This document shows, one piece after another, positions 52,699 to 62,122 of a stretch of 64,000 nucleotides of DNA; the stretch's first letter is position 1, and each line of letters opens with the position of its first letter. Below the pieces are notes generated by a model, which did no database searches, was not told where the DNA came from, and saw nothing but the letters and a program-made list of their open reading frames with translations. The position numbers and the translations under genes were made by a program. Source of the stretch: Hyphomonas sediminis (lineage in GTDB: Bacteria > Pseudomonadota > Alphaproteobacteria > Caulobacterales > Hyphomonadaceae); assembly GCF_019679475.1 (NCBI RefSeq), contig NZ_JAIEZP010000001.1:806001-870000 (forward strand), written 5' to 3'.

Positions 52699-53643
52699 TT
52701 AGCGGGTCTGTGCGGCAAAGGCCAGACGGCGGATGGCGCCGGCAACCTGATCAGCCTCTCCGTGGTGGGGCATATGGCCCTCCTCGGGCAGGATGACGAG
52801 ATCGATCGGCACCTGCCTTTTCAGCTGGCCGGTATGAATCTTCGGTGAAAGCACGGTGTCCTTGCTGCCGGAGAAGACAGTGACGGGCGCCTTGATTTCC
52901 CCATAGCGCCGAGATTGAGCCGCAAGCTCACCATTTAGCGCCGTCATGTCCGCTGCATTGGCGCGAAAATTCGGCGGGCGCAGGAACAATCCGATGCCTG
53001 ACTTCTCGTAATAGCCTTCCGGGGCAGGGGCGGGCGAGAAGACGTTGGCAACGCCCTGGCGAATCTGGCTGGGGCCGGCAATCGGGATCAGCTGGGAAAA
53101 GGCCTCGCCAATCAAAGGCGTAGAACCAATCCCATTGTACCAGGCAGGGCCACCGCTTTCCCACCCATGGGTCGCCGGGGCCAGCAGCACGAGGCCGGAC
53201 ACGAGGTCGGGCCGATCGAGCGCCACACGCAAGGCCACCGCGCCGCCAAAGGAATGGCCCACAATCACGGCCTTCTGGCCGGGGGTAAGCTGGTCGAGCG
53301 CGCCCGCCATCTGCCGGGCCTGGGCGGCCAGTGTCTCGGCGCCGTCAAACCGGTCTGACCAGCCATGCCCCGGCCTGTCGGCCATCAGCACGCGCAGGTC
53401 GGTCTGCAGGCGCGGCGCCAGTGTCCAGCTGAATTCGCGCGCATTGGCCGAGGCGCCATGGATCATCAGCACAGGCGGGGCCGCCTCTGGCCCGCGCGCC
53501 AGCACATGCACGTCATGGCCATCAACGCGAACCATTGCGCCGTCGGCCGGATAGGCCGTTTCCACCTTGGCAGAATACGCGCGGCTGTTGAGGCAGGTGC
53601 CCAGCCCCAGGCCAGAAAGCGCCGCCAATGTCAGGGCCAGCAT
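52699..53643 (-). CDS. Alpha/beta hydrolase (envelope-anchored)
   Basis: The 314 aa protein has an N-terminal hydrophobic signal ([18 protein letters not shown]) and the hydrolase landmarks [26 protein letters not shown], the nucleophile elbow GHSFGGAVA, and a late HMPHH that supplies the catalytic His. The acidic residue is probably in FSGSKDTVL. It is 5 bp downstream of the TPR gene on the same strand. Substrate is unknown. It resembles the partial protein at the left window edge. Confidence 0.87.
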   Translation of the reverse strand: MLALTLAALSGLGLGTCLNSRAYSAKVETAYPADGAMVRVDGHDVHVLARGPEAAPPVLMIHGASANAREFSWTLAPRLQTDLRVLMADRPGHGWSDRFDGAETLAAQARQMAGALDQLTPGQKAVIVGHSFGGAVALRVALDRPDLVSGLVLLAPATHGWESGGPAWYNGIGSTPLIGEAFSQLIPIAGPSQIRQGVANVFSPAPAPEGYYEKSGIGLFLRPPNFRANAADMTALNGELAAQSRRYGEIKAPVTVFSGSKDTVLSPKIHTGQLKRQVPIDLVILPEEGHMPHHGEADQVAGAIRRLAFAAQTR

Positions 53644-53648
53644 GCGGA

Positions 53649-54185
53649 TCAGAGCTCCACGCCTTCCGCCTTCAGCGACAGGCGCGCTTCAGCAGACAAT
53701 GCCTGCGGCATCAGCGGATAGACCTTGAGGGCCTCCCGGTAGCTGTCGAGAGCTTCTTTTTCCCCGCCAAGCTGTTCCAGGATGAAGCCCATGCCCAGCC
53801 AGGCGCCAAAATGGCGCGGCTCAATGGCGAGGGCCTCGTTCAGGTCGCGCAGGGCTTCAGTATAGTTCTCTTCGGAGAGGAACAGGCCCGCGCGGCGGTG
53901 CCAGGCCTCGGCAAAGTCTGGCCGCAACAGGATCACCCGGTCGAGCAGCTCATGGGCAAGTTCCGTTTCGCCGACATTGATGGCGTCGGCCGCCCGGCTC
54001 ATCACGAGGTCGGCAGTCGGGGAACCCGATTCCATCCAGCTGAGCCAGATATCGTCGGCCACATCGGCGGCTTCGGCGGCGTCCCCGGCGGCTTTCAGCT
54101 TCTCGAACATCTCGTCTGAAGGCAGCGCGGCGGCGACAGGCGCCAGCGCCAGCATCAGGAGGGCAGGGAGGAGCCGTTTCAGCAT
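53649..54185 (-). CDS. Tetratricopeptide-repeat protein, secreted
   Basis: The 178 aa product from the ATG at 54185 has a signal peptide (LLPALLMLALAPVAAALP) and about three TPR-like helical pairs (ELAHELLDRVILLRPDFAEAWHRRAGLFLSEENYTEALRDLNEALAIEPRHFGAW and so on). It is a periplasmic scaffold of unknown partner. The hydrolase gene follows at once, which suggests a shared transcript. Confidence 0.88.
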   Translation of the reverse strand: MLKRLLPALLMLALAPVAAALPSDEMFEKLKAAGDAAEAADVADDIWLSWMESGSPTADLVMSRAADAINVGETELAHELLDRVILLRPDFAEAWHRRAGLFLSEENYTEALRDLNEALAIEPRHFGAWLGMGFILEQLGGEKEALDSYREALKVYPLMPQALSAEARLSLKAEGVEL

Positions 54186-54243
54186 GGTGTTTAATATGCT
54201 GCACAATCGCCCGGCGGCAACGGGGCAGCGTCACAGCAACCGC

Positions 54244-54852
54244 TTAAAGCAGGCCCTGCCGGATGAGTTCGCTCTCAAGGCGGGCGGCGTCGGTGAACAG
54301 GTGGGTCTGGTAACCCATCGCCTCGGCCATAGCGATATTGCGCGGCAGGTCGTCGATGAACAGCACGTCGCCCGGATCGGGATCGCCCATACGCGTGCGG
54401 GTATAGTTGAAGATCGCGGGGTCGGGCTTCACCAGGCCGATCTGGCCAGACACCACCACTTCGCGGAAGCGCTTCAGCGCCGGGAACATGTCCAGCATCT
54501 GCTGCCAGATCTCGGCGGGCATGTTGGAGAGCGCGTAAAGTGGCACGCCCTTGCCATAGAGCATTTCCACGAGACGGTCGGTGCCGCTGACATAGCCGCC
54601 AAACATATCGCCCCAGCGGCTGTGCCAGGCGCTGATCTGCGCTTCATATTGCGGATAGCGCGCAATCAGGGGCGCGGCATTGTCGGCAAAGCTCACGCCG
54701 CGGTCATGCTCGGTGTGCCATTCCATGGTGCACACTTCGGCAAGGAACCGGTCAGCCTCAGCGGCGTTGCTGAAGACCTGAGAGTAAAGGCGAGTTGGCG
54801 ACCAGTCGAGGAGGACGCCACCTAAATCGAAGAGGGCAATCTGGGCGGCCAT
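54244..54852 (-). CDS. HAD-superfamily hydrolase
   Basis: The 202 aa HAD-IA phosphatase has motif I DLGGVLLDW (nucleophile Asp8), motif II in YALSNMPAEIW, motif III around GLVKPDP and the C-terminal IDDLPRNIAMAEAMGYQTH. The pattern is that of the YihX/epoxide-hydrolase-N-like group, with DxG rather than DxD at motif I, so phosphatase versus dehalogenase use is unclear. Substrate is unknown. Confidence 0.88.
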   Translation of the reverse strand: MAAQIALFDLGGVLLDWSPTRLYSQVFSNAAEADRFLAEVCTMEWHTEHDRGVSFADNAAPLIARYPQYEAQISAWHSRWGDMFGGYVSGTDRLVEMLYGKGVPLYALSNMPAEIWQQMLDMFPALKRFREVVVSGQIGLVKPDPAIFNYTRTRMGDPDPGDVLFIDDLPRNIAMAEAMGYQTHLFTDAARLESELIRQGLL

Positions 54853-54883
54853 GCTGCCGCCTCAATCCCTGTTCATCAACGGC

Positions 54884-55009
54884 TCAGCCTTGCTTCGCTT
54901 TAAAGCGCGGGTCGGTCTTGTTGATGACATAGACACGGCCCTTGCGGCGCACGATCTTGCAGTCGCGGTGGCGCGACTTGAGCGATTTGAGAGACGAGCG
55001 GACTTTCAT
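54884..55009 (-). CDS. rpmJ: 50S ribosomal protein L36, zinc-free type
   Basis: The 41 aa product [20 protein letters not shown], followed by [21 protein letters not shown], is L36. It has a single Cys in DCKIV and lacks the CxxC...C..H zinc ligands, so it is the C-minus (YkgO-like) form. L36 sits in the 23S core of the 50S subunit. It is too short for routine gene calls but unmistakable. The start is the ATG at 55009. Confidence 0.95.
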   Translation of the reverse strand: MKVRSSLKSLKSRHRDCKIVRRKGRVYVINKTDPRFKAKQG

Positions 55010-55121
55010 GGGTCTGGCCTTGGGAACTTTAGGAATTGGGAAAGCGGAGCGCGTAATGAATCCGGAAAGCCGAGTCAAGAACGCTAACTGCGGCGAGAAG
55101 GCCGTATGGAAGGTTGAAGCC

Positions 55122-56456
55122 ATGATTTTAGCCGGTTTGATGCGCTCGAAATGGATGGGAATTGCCGCTCTGTGCGGGGCGCTGGCTTCCTGCGCGGCCG
55201 GGCCGCAGGCGCCGTCGCCCAAACCGCCGATTACCGGAACGCCGACTCCTGCACCAGAAACCGGCCCGATCACCTATAAATCTTCCGGTCACGCCGCCAT
55301 GGATGCCTGGCGCGACGACTTCAGCGCGCGCGCGATGGCGGCGGGCAATGACCGCGCCATCGTAAAATCGCTTCTGGAAAATATAAGCCCGATCACGCTC
55401 TGGCTTGGCCAGACTGATCTGGTCCAGACGCAGACCGCCCCCAGCGATCAGGCCGAGTTTGCGAAACCGATTTGGGACTACCTTGCCACGCCGCTCGGCG
55501 CGACCCGCATTACCTCCGGCCAGCAAAAGCTGGCGGCGCTCTCGCCGACGCTTCAGGCAATCGAGACCAAATACGGTGTCGACCGGCAGGTCCTGCTGGC
55601 AATCTGGGGCATGGAAACCAATTTCGGCGGCTTCATTGGGCGGGATGATGCCGCCAACGCGCTCGCCAACATGGCGGTCGAAGGCCGCCGCCGCACGCTG
55701 GCTGAAAGCGAACTCTTCGCGCTGATGAAAATCCTCAGGGATGGCGATGCCCGGCGCGCCGATCTCGTCGCTGGATGGGCCGGCGCCATGGGCCAGACCC
55801 AGTTCATGCCGACCACCTATGTGGCTCATGCTGTCGATTTCGACGGGGACGGGCGCAAGGATATCTGGAAAAGCGAGGCCGACGCGCTCGGCTCGGCGGC
55901 GAATTACCTTGCCCGGTCCGGCTACATGAAGGGCCAGCCCTGGGGTATCGAAGTGCTTACCCCGGAAGGCTTCGACTTCAGCCTGGCGGATGGAACCGAA
56001 CGCCGGATGGAAAGCTGGGTCTCTGCCGGCCTTTCCCCGATCCGGGGCGGCGCATTCAACACCGGCGGCGCCGATGTTGCCGAGCTGTGGCTGCCTGCGG
56101 GCGCGTCCGGTCCGAAATTCCTGCTGTTCAAGAACTTCAACGTCTTCAAGACGTATAACCGCGCCGATTCCTACGCGCTGGCTGTTGGCCTGTCGGGCGA
56201 CATGATCGCCGGGAAGGGCGGACCGGTCGCGGCCTGGCCAACGCACCTGACCCCGCTGACGGTGGCCGACATTAAAGACCTGCAAAGCGGCCTCAACGCG
56301 CTTGGCTATGATGCGGGCACGGCAGACGGCATCGCCGGGCGGCGCACCAAACTGGCGCTGCAGCAGTTCCAGAAGGCGCGCGGTTTCCTCGCCGATGGCT
56401 ATCCGACCAAGGAATTGCTGGCGGCCGTGAAGGCGGGCGGGCCCGCCATCAACTGA
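55122..56456 (+). CDS. MltB-type lytic murein transglycosylase lipoprotein
   Basis: The 444 aa protein has a lipoprotein signal ending GALASC (Cys24), a GH103/SLT_2 catalytic domain with the catalytic Glu in [10 protein letters not shown], the stretch [15 protein letters not shown] and [16 protein letters not shown], and a C-terminal peptidoglycan-binding domain ([36 protein letters not shown]). It cleaves glycan strands with anhydromuramyl ends. Alternative starts lie at 55140. It faces the rpmJ gene across a short gap. Confidence 0.92.
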   Translation: MILAGLMRSKWMGIAALCGALASCAAGPQAPSPKPPITGTPTPAPETGPITYKSSGHAAMDAWRDDFSARAMAAGNDRAIVKSLLENISPITLWLGQTDLVQTQTAPSDQAEFAKPIWDYLATPLGATRITSGQQKLAALSPTLQAIETKYGVDRQVLLAIWGMETNFGGFIGRDDAANALANMAVEGRRRTLAESELFALMKILRDGDARRADLVAGWAGAMGQTQFMPTTYVAHAVDFDGDGRKDIWKSEADALGSAANYLARSGYMKGQPWGIEVLTPEGFDFSLADGTERRMESWVSAGLSPIRGGAFNTGGADVAELWLPAGASGPKFLLFKNFNVFKTYNRADSYALAVGLSGDMIAGKGGPVAAWPTHLTPLTVADIKDLQSGLNALGYDAGTADGIAGRRTKLALQQFQKARGFLADGYPTKELLAAVKAGGPAIN

Positions 56457-56467
56457 CCGGCACCAGC

Positions 56468-57745
56468 CTAGTCTTCATCGTCGTCGCGCGCTTCGCCCAA
56501 GCCGTCTTTCATCCCGAAACGGGCATAAAGGAACATGGCGACAAGCATGCCGGCGCAGAGATAGAAGGGCAGTTCGTGGCTGAGATATTCGTAGAAGAAC
56601 AGCCCGAAGAAGGGCGTCACGATATAGCCCATGCCGTTGGCTGAAATGACGAGGCCGGCGACATTCCCCTGAAGCTGCGGTGACACGGCGAGCGAAGCGC
56701 CGCTGGAGAAGCCGGGCCGGGCAAGGCCCTGGCCCAGCCCGATCAGGAATTGCGACAGGATGAGGCTCGCAAAATCATTGGCGAAGACGATCATGAGTGT
56801 GCCCATCAGCAGCGGCACGCAGCCGACCCACATCAGCGTCTTGTTGCGCAGATGCAGGCGCGGAATGATCACCAGCTGGGCCAGCAGCACGGCGACTGCG
56901 CCGACCGTGAAGGCTGGGCCGGTATACTGCGCAGCTTCCCGGCCCGAAACACCGAGCTTGTCCATCACCGCAAAGACGAACACCTGGGTCAGTACGCCGG
57001 TCACCAGCGACATTGCCACCGCATAGATCAGGAAGGGCAGGACTCTTTCCGAATGCCAGAGGCCGCGCGCGCTAAGCTCGGCTTCAATCTTCACCGCGTC
57101 GGCAACCGGCGCGCGGGTTTCCGGCAGGCGCCACCAGACCATTGCCGCCATAGTTGCCGCCAGGATCGCCGTGAACAGGGCAGGGGAGAGAATACCGACC
57201 CAGGCAACGAGCGCAGCGGCAAAGGCCGGCCCGATGACGCTGCCGACGCTGAAGCCGGAGGAGAGGAAGGCGATTTCGCCCTGACGCTCAGCCTTGCTGG
57301 TTCGGTCGGCCACATAGGCCTGCGCAGCCGGGTTCGCGGCAGAGCCGATCAGGCCGAACAGGGAGCGGGCGAGCGCCAGACAGACGAAAACGACGACAAT
57401 ATTGGTCATCATCCCGGAGAGGGCGAGGCGCCCGGTCACCCAGATGAAGAACATGGAGGCGGCATAGCCTGCCAGGCCGATCGCGGCGACCTTGCGCCGG
57501 CCCCAGCGGTTCGACCGTTCGCCCCAGAAAGGGGAAGTGAGCGACCAGAGCAGGGCGGAGAGCGAGAACACTGCACCGGCCATCCAGTCAGGCATCTGCA
57601 TCTCGCGAGTCAGCTGTGGCAACACCGCTGCGAGCAACATCGTGTTGCCTGCGCCAATCGCCATCAGGGCGAAAAACAGAAGAATGAAGGCGCCTCGCCG
57701 GTCCGGCCGTGACTGATTGGGCAGCCGGTCGTTCAGTCCAACCAT
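56468..57745 (-). CDS. MFS transporter
   Basis: The 425 aa protein has twelve predicted membrane segments and the MFS loop motif WGERSNRWGRRKVAAIG between segments 2 and 3. It fits the drug/metabolite efflux group (MFS_1). It ends in an acidic DDDED tail. GGAGGCGG stands before the ATG. The substrate is unknown. It is divergent from motA. Confidence 0.9.
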   Translation of the reverse strand: MVGLNDRLPNQSRPDRRGAFILLFFALMAIGAGNTMLLAAVLPQLTREMQMPDWMAGAVFSLSALLWSLTSPFWGERSNRWGRRKVAAIGLAGYAASMFFIWVTGRLALSGMMTNIVVVFVCLALARSLFGLIGSAANPAAQAYVADRTSKAERQGEIAFLSSGFSVGSVIGPAFAAALVAWVGILSPALFTAILAATMAAMVWWRLPETRAPVADAVKIEAELSARGLWHSERVLPFLIYAVAMSLVTGVLTQVFVFAVMDKLGVSGREAAQYTGPAFTVGAVAVLLAQLVIIPRLHLRNKTLMWVGCVPLLMGTLMIVFANDFASLILSQFLIGLGQGLARPGFSSGASLAVSPQLQGNVAGLVISANGMGYIVTPFFGLFFYEYLSHELPFYLCAGMLVAMFLYARFGMKDGLGEARDDDED

Positions 57746-57879
57746 GCTCTGTTTCCGCCTCCCACGGATTTTTCTCAGCGGGTGCGCCTGAACCTGCCCC
57801 TTGTGAACGTGGCTTTAAGACGCGGACCCGCATTAAGGCTAAGCGTAGTTTCCTTGTCCTGAAAGGGGGTACTGGTTTC

Positions 57880-58758
57880 GTGCTCCAGCTTGCTGGTCTT
57901 GTCGTCGTGCTGATCCTCGTGGGGGGTGGGCTTGCCCTGACGGGTGGCCCGGCGGCCATGCATGCGCTTCCCTTCGAGTTGGCGCTGATTGGCGGTGCGG
58001 CAGTTGGCACTGTGATGCTGGCAAACTCTCCGGATGTCGCGCGCGAAACGTTCGCGGGCTTTGTGCGCGCTTTCCGGGGTGGCCGCTGGAAGAAGGCGGA
58101 CTATGGCGATCTCTTCGCCCTGCTCGGCGGATTGATGCGCGCTGTAAAGCGGCGCGGCTTTGTCTCCATCGAGGCCGATATCGAAGTGCCCGAAGAGTCC
58201 GCACTGTTCCGCGCTGCGCCGCGCATCCTGGAAGACGTGCCTGCCCGCAGCCTGATCTGCGATGCGTTTCGCCTGATGGCGCTGGATCTGTCGGATCCTC
58301 AGCGCGCGGATCAGCGGATGATGGAAGCAATCGATGGCCATATGGATCGTCGGCTGAAAGCGGTCGGCGCGTTGCAAACGCTGGCTGATGCGCTCCCCGC
58401 GCTCGGCATCGTGGCGGCTGTGCTGGGTATCATCCGCACCATGGGCGCCATCGATCAGGATCCCGCGATCCTGGGCAGCATGATCGGTGCGGCGCTGCTG
58501 GGTACCTTCCTCGGCGTATTCCTCGCATATGGACTCGTTGGTCCGATTGCTGCCCGCTACGGGCAGATTGTTGAGGAGGAGGCCCAATTCCTCGAGACGA
58601 TCCGCGCGGTGATCCGCAGTTTCGGGGAAGGGGCGGCGCCCTCGCTGGCGCTTGAAATGGCGCGCACAACCCTGCCGCCGCAATTTCAGCCCGATGCGGC
58701 CAGCCTCAGCGCGTCTGCCGTGACGCCACTTTCTGCGGCCCGGCGCCCGGCAGCGTGA
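57880..58758 (+). CDS. motA: Flagellar motor stator protein MotA
   Basis: The 292 aa product starts at the GTG 57880, 11 bases after AAGGGGG. With this start the two conserved channel prolines are Pro173 (ADALPALGIVAAVLGIIRTMG) and Pro222 (YGLVGPIAARYGQ), and the torque residue Glu98 (FVSIEAD) also fits E. coli numbering; Arg90 is replaced by Lys90 with Arg91-92 beside it. Four membrane segments are evident. No motB is beside it; MotA and MotB are unlinked in Caulobacter. An in-frame extension to 57709 is ignored. Confidence 0.92.
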   Translation: MLQLAGLVVVLILVGGGLALTGGPAAMHALPFELALIGGAAVGTVMLANSPDVARETFAGFVRAFRGGRWKKADYGDLFALLGGLMRAVKRRGFVSIEADIEVPEESALFRAAPRILEDVPARSLICDAFRLMALDLSDPQRADQRMMEAIDGHMDRRLKAVGALQTLADALPALGIVAAVLGIIRTMGAIDQDPAILGSMIGAALLGTFLGVFLAYGLVGPIAARYGQIVEEEAQFLETIRAVIRSFGEGAAPSLALEMARTTLPPQFQPDAASLSASAVTPLSAARRPAA

Positions 58759-58826
58759 TTTGCGCATTCTGCCCGAGAGGGTAGGGTTCCGGACTTCGTT
58801 TCAGACTTTGCAAGGCCCGCTATTCC

Positions 58827-59357
58827 ATGCCCCGATTTGATGAGCTCGTTGCTACCGTTGAGATCTACCAGGCGCTCGCCGAAGAGAATTACAATCGCAT
58901 CCGGCGCCTCGCCGAAGAGGTCCGCTCGGGCCTCTGCGACTATCTCGGCGCCAGCGACGGCATCTGCGTACATCTTGTGCCGCCCGCCGGACCCTTCGAA
59001 CCGCGAGCCTATGGCGACCAGGCTTTCTCCATTCCTCCGCGCGGCTTCAGGCCGCTTGGGCCGGTCTCGTTCGGGCTGGCCGTGCGGGTGTCGAAGGGGC
59101 AGGACTGGTTGCGCCTGGTGCTCAACTGCCGCAAGACCGGCGACAGTTTCATCGTCCAGATCGAGGAGGGCGCCGAATACGAGTTCCAGCTTCCGATCCG
59201 CGAGGAGGATGCTGGGCCGTTCAACGCCCACATCTACCAGCACATACTCGACTGGTTCACGGAGAATATCGAACGCTACCGTGAAGGGTCTTATGGGTCC
59301 CGGGCGATCGGCTTCGATTTCTCCCTGCCTGAGTCCACAAGTAGGTTTGACATCTGA
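58827..59357 (+). CDS. Hypothetical protein downstream of motA
   Basis: The 176 aa product has an N-terminal helix (FDELVATVEIYQALAEENYNRIRRLAEEVRSGLCDYL) and a mixed alpha/beta remainder (CVHLVPPAGPF, GPVSFGLAVRVSKGQDWLRLVLNCRKTGDSFIVQIEEG, FNAHIYQHILDWFTENIERY). It is soluble and acidic. No family is recognised. It lies 68 bp after motA on the same strand, and it may share its control. Confidence 0.72.
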   Translation: MPRFDELVATVEIYQALAEENYNRIRRLAEEVRSGLCDYLGASDGICVHLVPPAGPFEPRAYGDQAFSIPPRGFRPLGPVSFGLAVRVSKGQDWLRLVLNCRKTGDSFIVQIEEGAEYEFQLPIREEDAGPFNAHIYQHILDWFTENIERYREGSYGSRAIGFDFSLPESTSRFDI

Positions 59358-59416
59358 GTCCAGAATTGGGCCTTAATGGTGCAGGGGCGCCCTGGGCGGT
59401 CAGTTCAAAATTCGTA

Positions 59417-59435
59417 TTCTCCCTCTTGGGGAGAA
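59417..59435. terminator. Weak hairpin between convergent genes
   Basis: Arms TTCTCCC and GGGAGAA flank a five-base loop, followed rightwards by AATAATTTT and a TTTTT run. It lies between the hypothetical gene at 58827 and the convergent YgjP-like gene at 59478. It could terminate in either direction. Confidence 0.35.
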
Positions 59436-59477
59436 AATAATTTTCTGCCTTTTTCAGGAAATCCGTCTTGACACGGA

Positions 59478-60197
59478 TTATTGGCCGACGGCCTGCAGTT
59501 CCGCTCCGTGGACGCGTAGCCAGGACCGGTGGCGCTTCCAATCGGGGCAGCATTGGGACACCAAGGCCCAGAACCGGGTGGAGTGATTCATCTCCTGCAA
59601 ATGCGCGCATTCATGCGCGGCGACATAGTTAAGCACGTCGGCCGGGGCCATGATAAGGCGCCAGGAGAAGGAAAGCTGGCCGTCGGACGTGCAGGAGCCC
59701 CAGCGTGAGCGGGTATCCTTTACGGAAATTCCTTTGTATTCAACGCCCAGTGTCGCGCAATGACGCTTCACCGCGCGGGTCAAATCGGCCCGAGCCTGCT
59801 TCCTCAGGAAGCGTTCTACGCGCAGATGAATGGTTTCCGGATCCCCCGGAACGGAAAGGATTTTTGGCTCGCCCGCAATAATTTTTGCCAGCCTTCCATC
59901 GCCTTCCGTCGTAATTTGACAGGGATCCCCCCGATAGTTGAAAATGGCGCCTTCTTCGAAGCTCACAATCTCCGGAAGGTGCTGAAGACGCGAAGAAATC
60001 CAGTCCACCCGCTCGGCGGCGAATGCGACAGCAGCTTCCATCTGCCGGGGACTTGGCGCAATGGCGACGGCTTCGCGACGCCGTTCATCCAGCCGGATAA
60101 TCAGGCGCCTGGCTTTTGCATTGACCTCAAGGCGTACTTTCACCCGCTGACCGCCGGGCGCCTTGAGTGTCATGGTCTGGCCATTGTTGTAGAGCAT
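59478..60197 (-). CDS. YgjP-type (DUF45) metallopeptidase
   Basis: The 239 aa product from the ATG at 60197 has the SprT-like zinc motif HECAHLQEMNHSTRFW (HExxH plus a third His) and the family signature RSRWGSCTSDGQLSFSWRLIMAP. The YgjP group is widespread but its substrate is unknown. A second ATG (60173) would shorten it by eight residues. The frame to 60404 is antisense of the next gene's leader. Confidence 0.9.
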   Translation of the reverse strand: MLYNNGQTMTLKAPGGQRVKVRLEVNAKARRLIIRLDERRREAVAIAPSPRQMEAAVAFAAERVDWISSRLQHLPEIVSFEEGAIFNYRGDPCQITTEGDGRLAKIIAGEPKILSVPGDPETIHLRVERFLRKQARADLTRAVKRHCATLGVEYKGISVKDTRSRWGSCTSDGQLSFSWRLIMAPADVLNYVAAHECAHLQEMNHSTRFWALVSQCCPDWKRHRSWLRVHGAELQAVGQ

Positions 60198-60267
60198 GTG
60201 TAAACAGTCCGCACTAAACACAGGCGGCCACACCGCACCTCCAAACCGAAATCCAGAGGGACAACAG

Positions 60268-62013
60268 ATGAAGTATTTGGTCACCGGCGTGATCGCTATG
60301 ACTTTGCTTACGGCATGTGGGCAGAAAGACAAGGCGACTGGTGAAGCCGCTCTCGCGGCAGTTGAATTTGACGTCAGCAAGCTGCCGGAAGTCTCGCTCC
60401 GCAAAGGGGATGCAGCAACTGCGGATCAGGCGCTGCAGGCGCTCGGCCTAGCTGAGTCTGGAATCGGGAGGCTGGCTTTCGAGAACAAGGATGTGAGCGG
60501 CGAGAAAGCCGTTTTCACCAATGTCACCCTGTCGATCCCGGAAGACACTACCCCGAGCGAGCCGCTCTATTCCGAAGAGGAAGTAGCCGAACTGTTCGGA
60601 TATATGGACTATGACGGCGACGGCATCGCCGACGACGGTTCGGATATGACGCTGGAAGAGTATGGCGCCAGCCTGAACGCGGAAGAGCCTGAAGGCCCGC
60701 CGCCGGTTGTGAAAGCTGCCAAACTCGAATTCGACGGCCTGAGCTTCGTCGATGGCGCCGCGAACTTCTCGCTGATGCGTTTCTCCGACATTTCCATGAC
60801 GCCGGTTGAGGGGTCTGCTGACCAGAGCACTGGCAAAATCGGCTCGATCGAACTGGTGAACCCGTCGCCGGAAACCGCTGCATGGGTTGGCAGCCTCTTC
60901 GGGCAGGGTGAGCCAGCCGATTTCCCGGAAGGCAATGCGCTCTCCTTTGATCGCTGGGCCGTGAAGGACGTGAACTTCAATATCGCGGACGCCAGCGGCA
61001 CGGGTGCTTTCACGCTCGCTTCGGTCTATGTCGATGGGCTGAAGGAAGAGAAAGCCGGCAAGGCCGGCATTTCCAACCTGGTCTTCCAGTTCAATGAAGC
61101 TGAAACCGGCGATGTGAACGTTACCCTCGATGGCGTCGGCGTTGCCGGCCTCGACTATGGTCTCATCGCTGCTGCTGCCAACAGCTCTGCCGATCCGGCG
61201 CTGGTGGCAGAAGCGCTGCAGGCCGATCCGGGCAATCCGGGCTTCGATGCCGCGCTCATGAAGGGCCTGAAAGCCGATATCGTTGGCGCCAGCGTCGACA
61301 TGCCTGCCTTCAACTCCTATGTCGGCCGCGATGCGCAGGGCCGCGCAACCAAGATCACGACTGATCCGTTCACAATGACGGTTGCGGCGCGTGACAACGC
61401 CGATGGCGAACAGTTTGCCGGCGCGCTGGCAACGCTGGGCTATGAGTCGCTGACCCTCAGCGGCGCTGGCGAGCAGCTCTATGATCCGGATGCGGACATC
61501 GTGACCCTGCCGAAGGGCAAGAACTATTGGAAGCTCAATGACGGCTTCCAGCTGGATGTCTCGGCCAAGTATGCCGGCGCCAAGGATATTTCTGCTGCCT
61601 CGACAGCTGCGAACCTTGAAGCCGATCCGGACGCTGTGATGGACGTGATGCTCAACAAGCTGGCTTTCCATCAGTTCGAGATTTCCTTCGACGATGACGG
61701 CTTCTTCAACCGCGCCCTGAACGCTTATGCGGCTCAGTCGGGTGAAGATCCGGCGAACCTGCGCGCACAGATCTCCGGCATGATGGCGATGGCCCCGATG
61801 GCCGCCGGCAGCACCGGGATCGACGTGGCGGTGATCACCGAGCTGGCCTCGGCCCTGTCGAGCTTCGTGCAGGACCCGAAAACGCTGACGATCAGCTTCG
61901 CGCCGCCGACACCGGTGACCGGCCAGGCCTTCGTGGACGCGGCTTCCAACCCGAGCGACCCGGCCATGAAGCTGGACAAGGCCAAGCTCGGTTTTGCGGC
62001 TTCCAACAAGTAA
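60268..62013 (+). CDS. Large hypothetical lipoprotein
   Basis: The 581 aa product starts at the ATG 60268 behind AGAGGG. The signal MKYLVTGVIAMTLLTAC gives a lipidated Cys17. A calcium-loop-like segment DYDGDGIADDG lies near residue 115. The rest is an extended beta-rich region with repeated patterns of the type FDGLSFVDGAANFSLMRFSDISMTP and LEFD. No family is recognised. A surface or periplasmic role is inferred from the signal only. A terminator follows. Confidence 0.82.
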   Translation: MKYLVTGVIAMTLLTACGQKDKATGEAALAAVEFDVSKLPEVSLRKGDAATADQALQALGLAESGIGRLAFENKDVSGEKAVFTNVTLSIPEDTTPSEPLYSEEEVAELFGYMDYDGDGIADDGSDMTLEEYGASLNAEEPEGPPPVVKAAKLEFDGLSFVDGAANFSLMRFSDISMTPVEGSADQSTGKIGSIELVNPSPETAAWVGSLFGQGEPADFPEGNALSFDRWAVKDVNFNIADASGTGAFTLASVYVDGLKEEKAGKAGISNLVFQFNEAETGDVNVTLDGVGVAGLDYGLIAAAANSSADPALVAEALQADPGNPGFDAALMKGLKADIVGASVDMPAFNSYVGRDAQGRATKITTDPFTMTVAARDNADGEQFAGALATLGYESLTLSGAGEQLYDPDADIVTLPKGKNYWKLNDGFQLDVSAKYAGAKDISAASTAANLEADPDAVMDVMLNKLAFHQFEISFDDDGFFNRALNAYAAQSGEDPANLRAQISGMMAMAPMAAGSTGIDVAVITELASALSSFVQDPKTLTISFAPPTPVTGQAFVDAASNPSDPAMKLDKAKLGFAASNK

Positions 62014-62044
62014 TCTGACTGCCGGACACGGCTGACAGGAATGA

Positions 62045-62075
62045 GGGCGCGGGGCGAGAGCTTCCGCGCCCTTTT
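62045..62075 (+). terminator. Rho-independent terminator after the large lipoprotein gene
   Basis: Perfect 8 bp arms GGGCGCGG and CCGCGCCC around an 11 base loop run into TTTT at 62072. The hairpin starts about 30 bp after the stop of the lipoprotein gene and 48 bp before the YmdB start. Confidence 0.75.
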
Positions 62076-62122
62076 CAATAGGGGATAATGGAGGCATAGG
62101 CTGTTGCGATGAGACGTGAACT

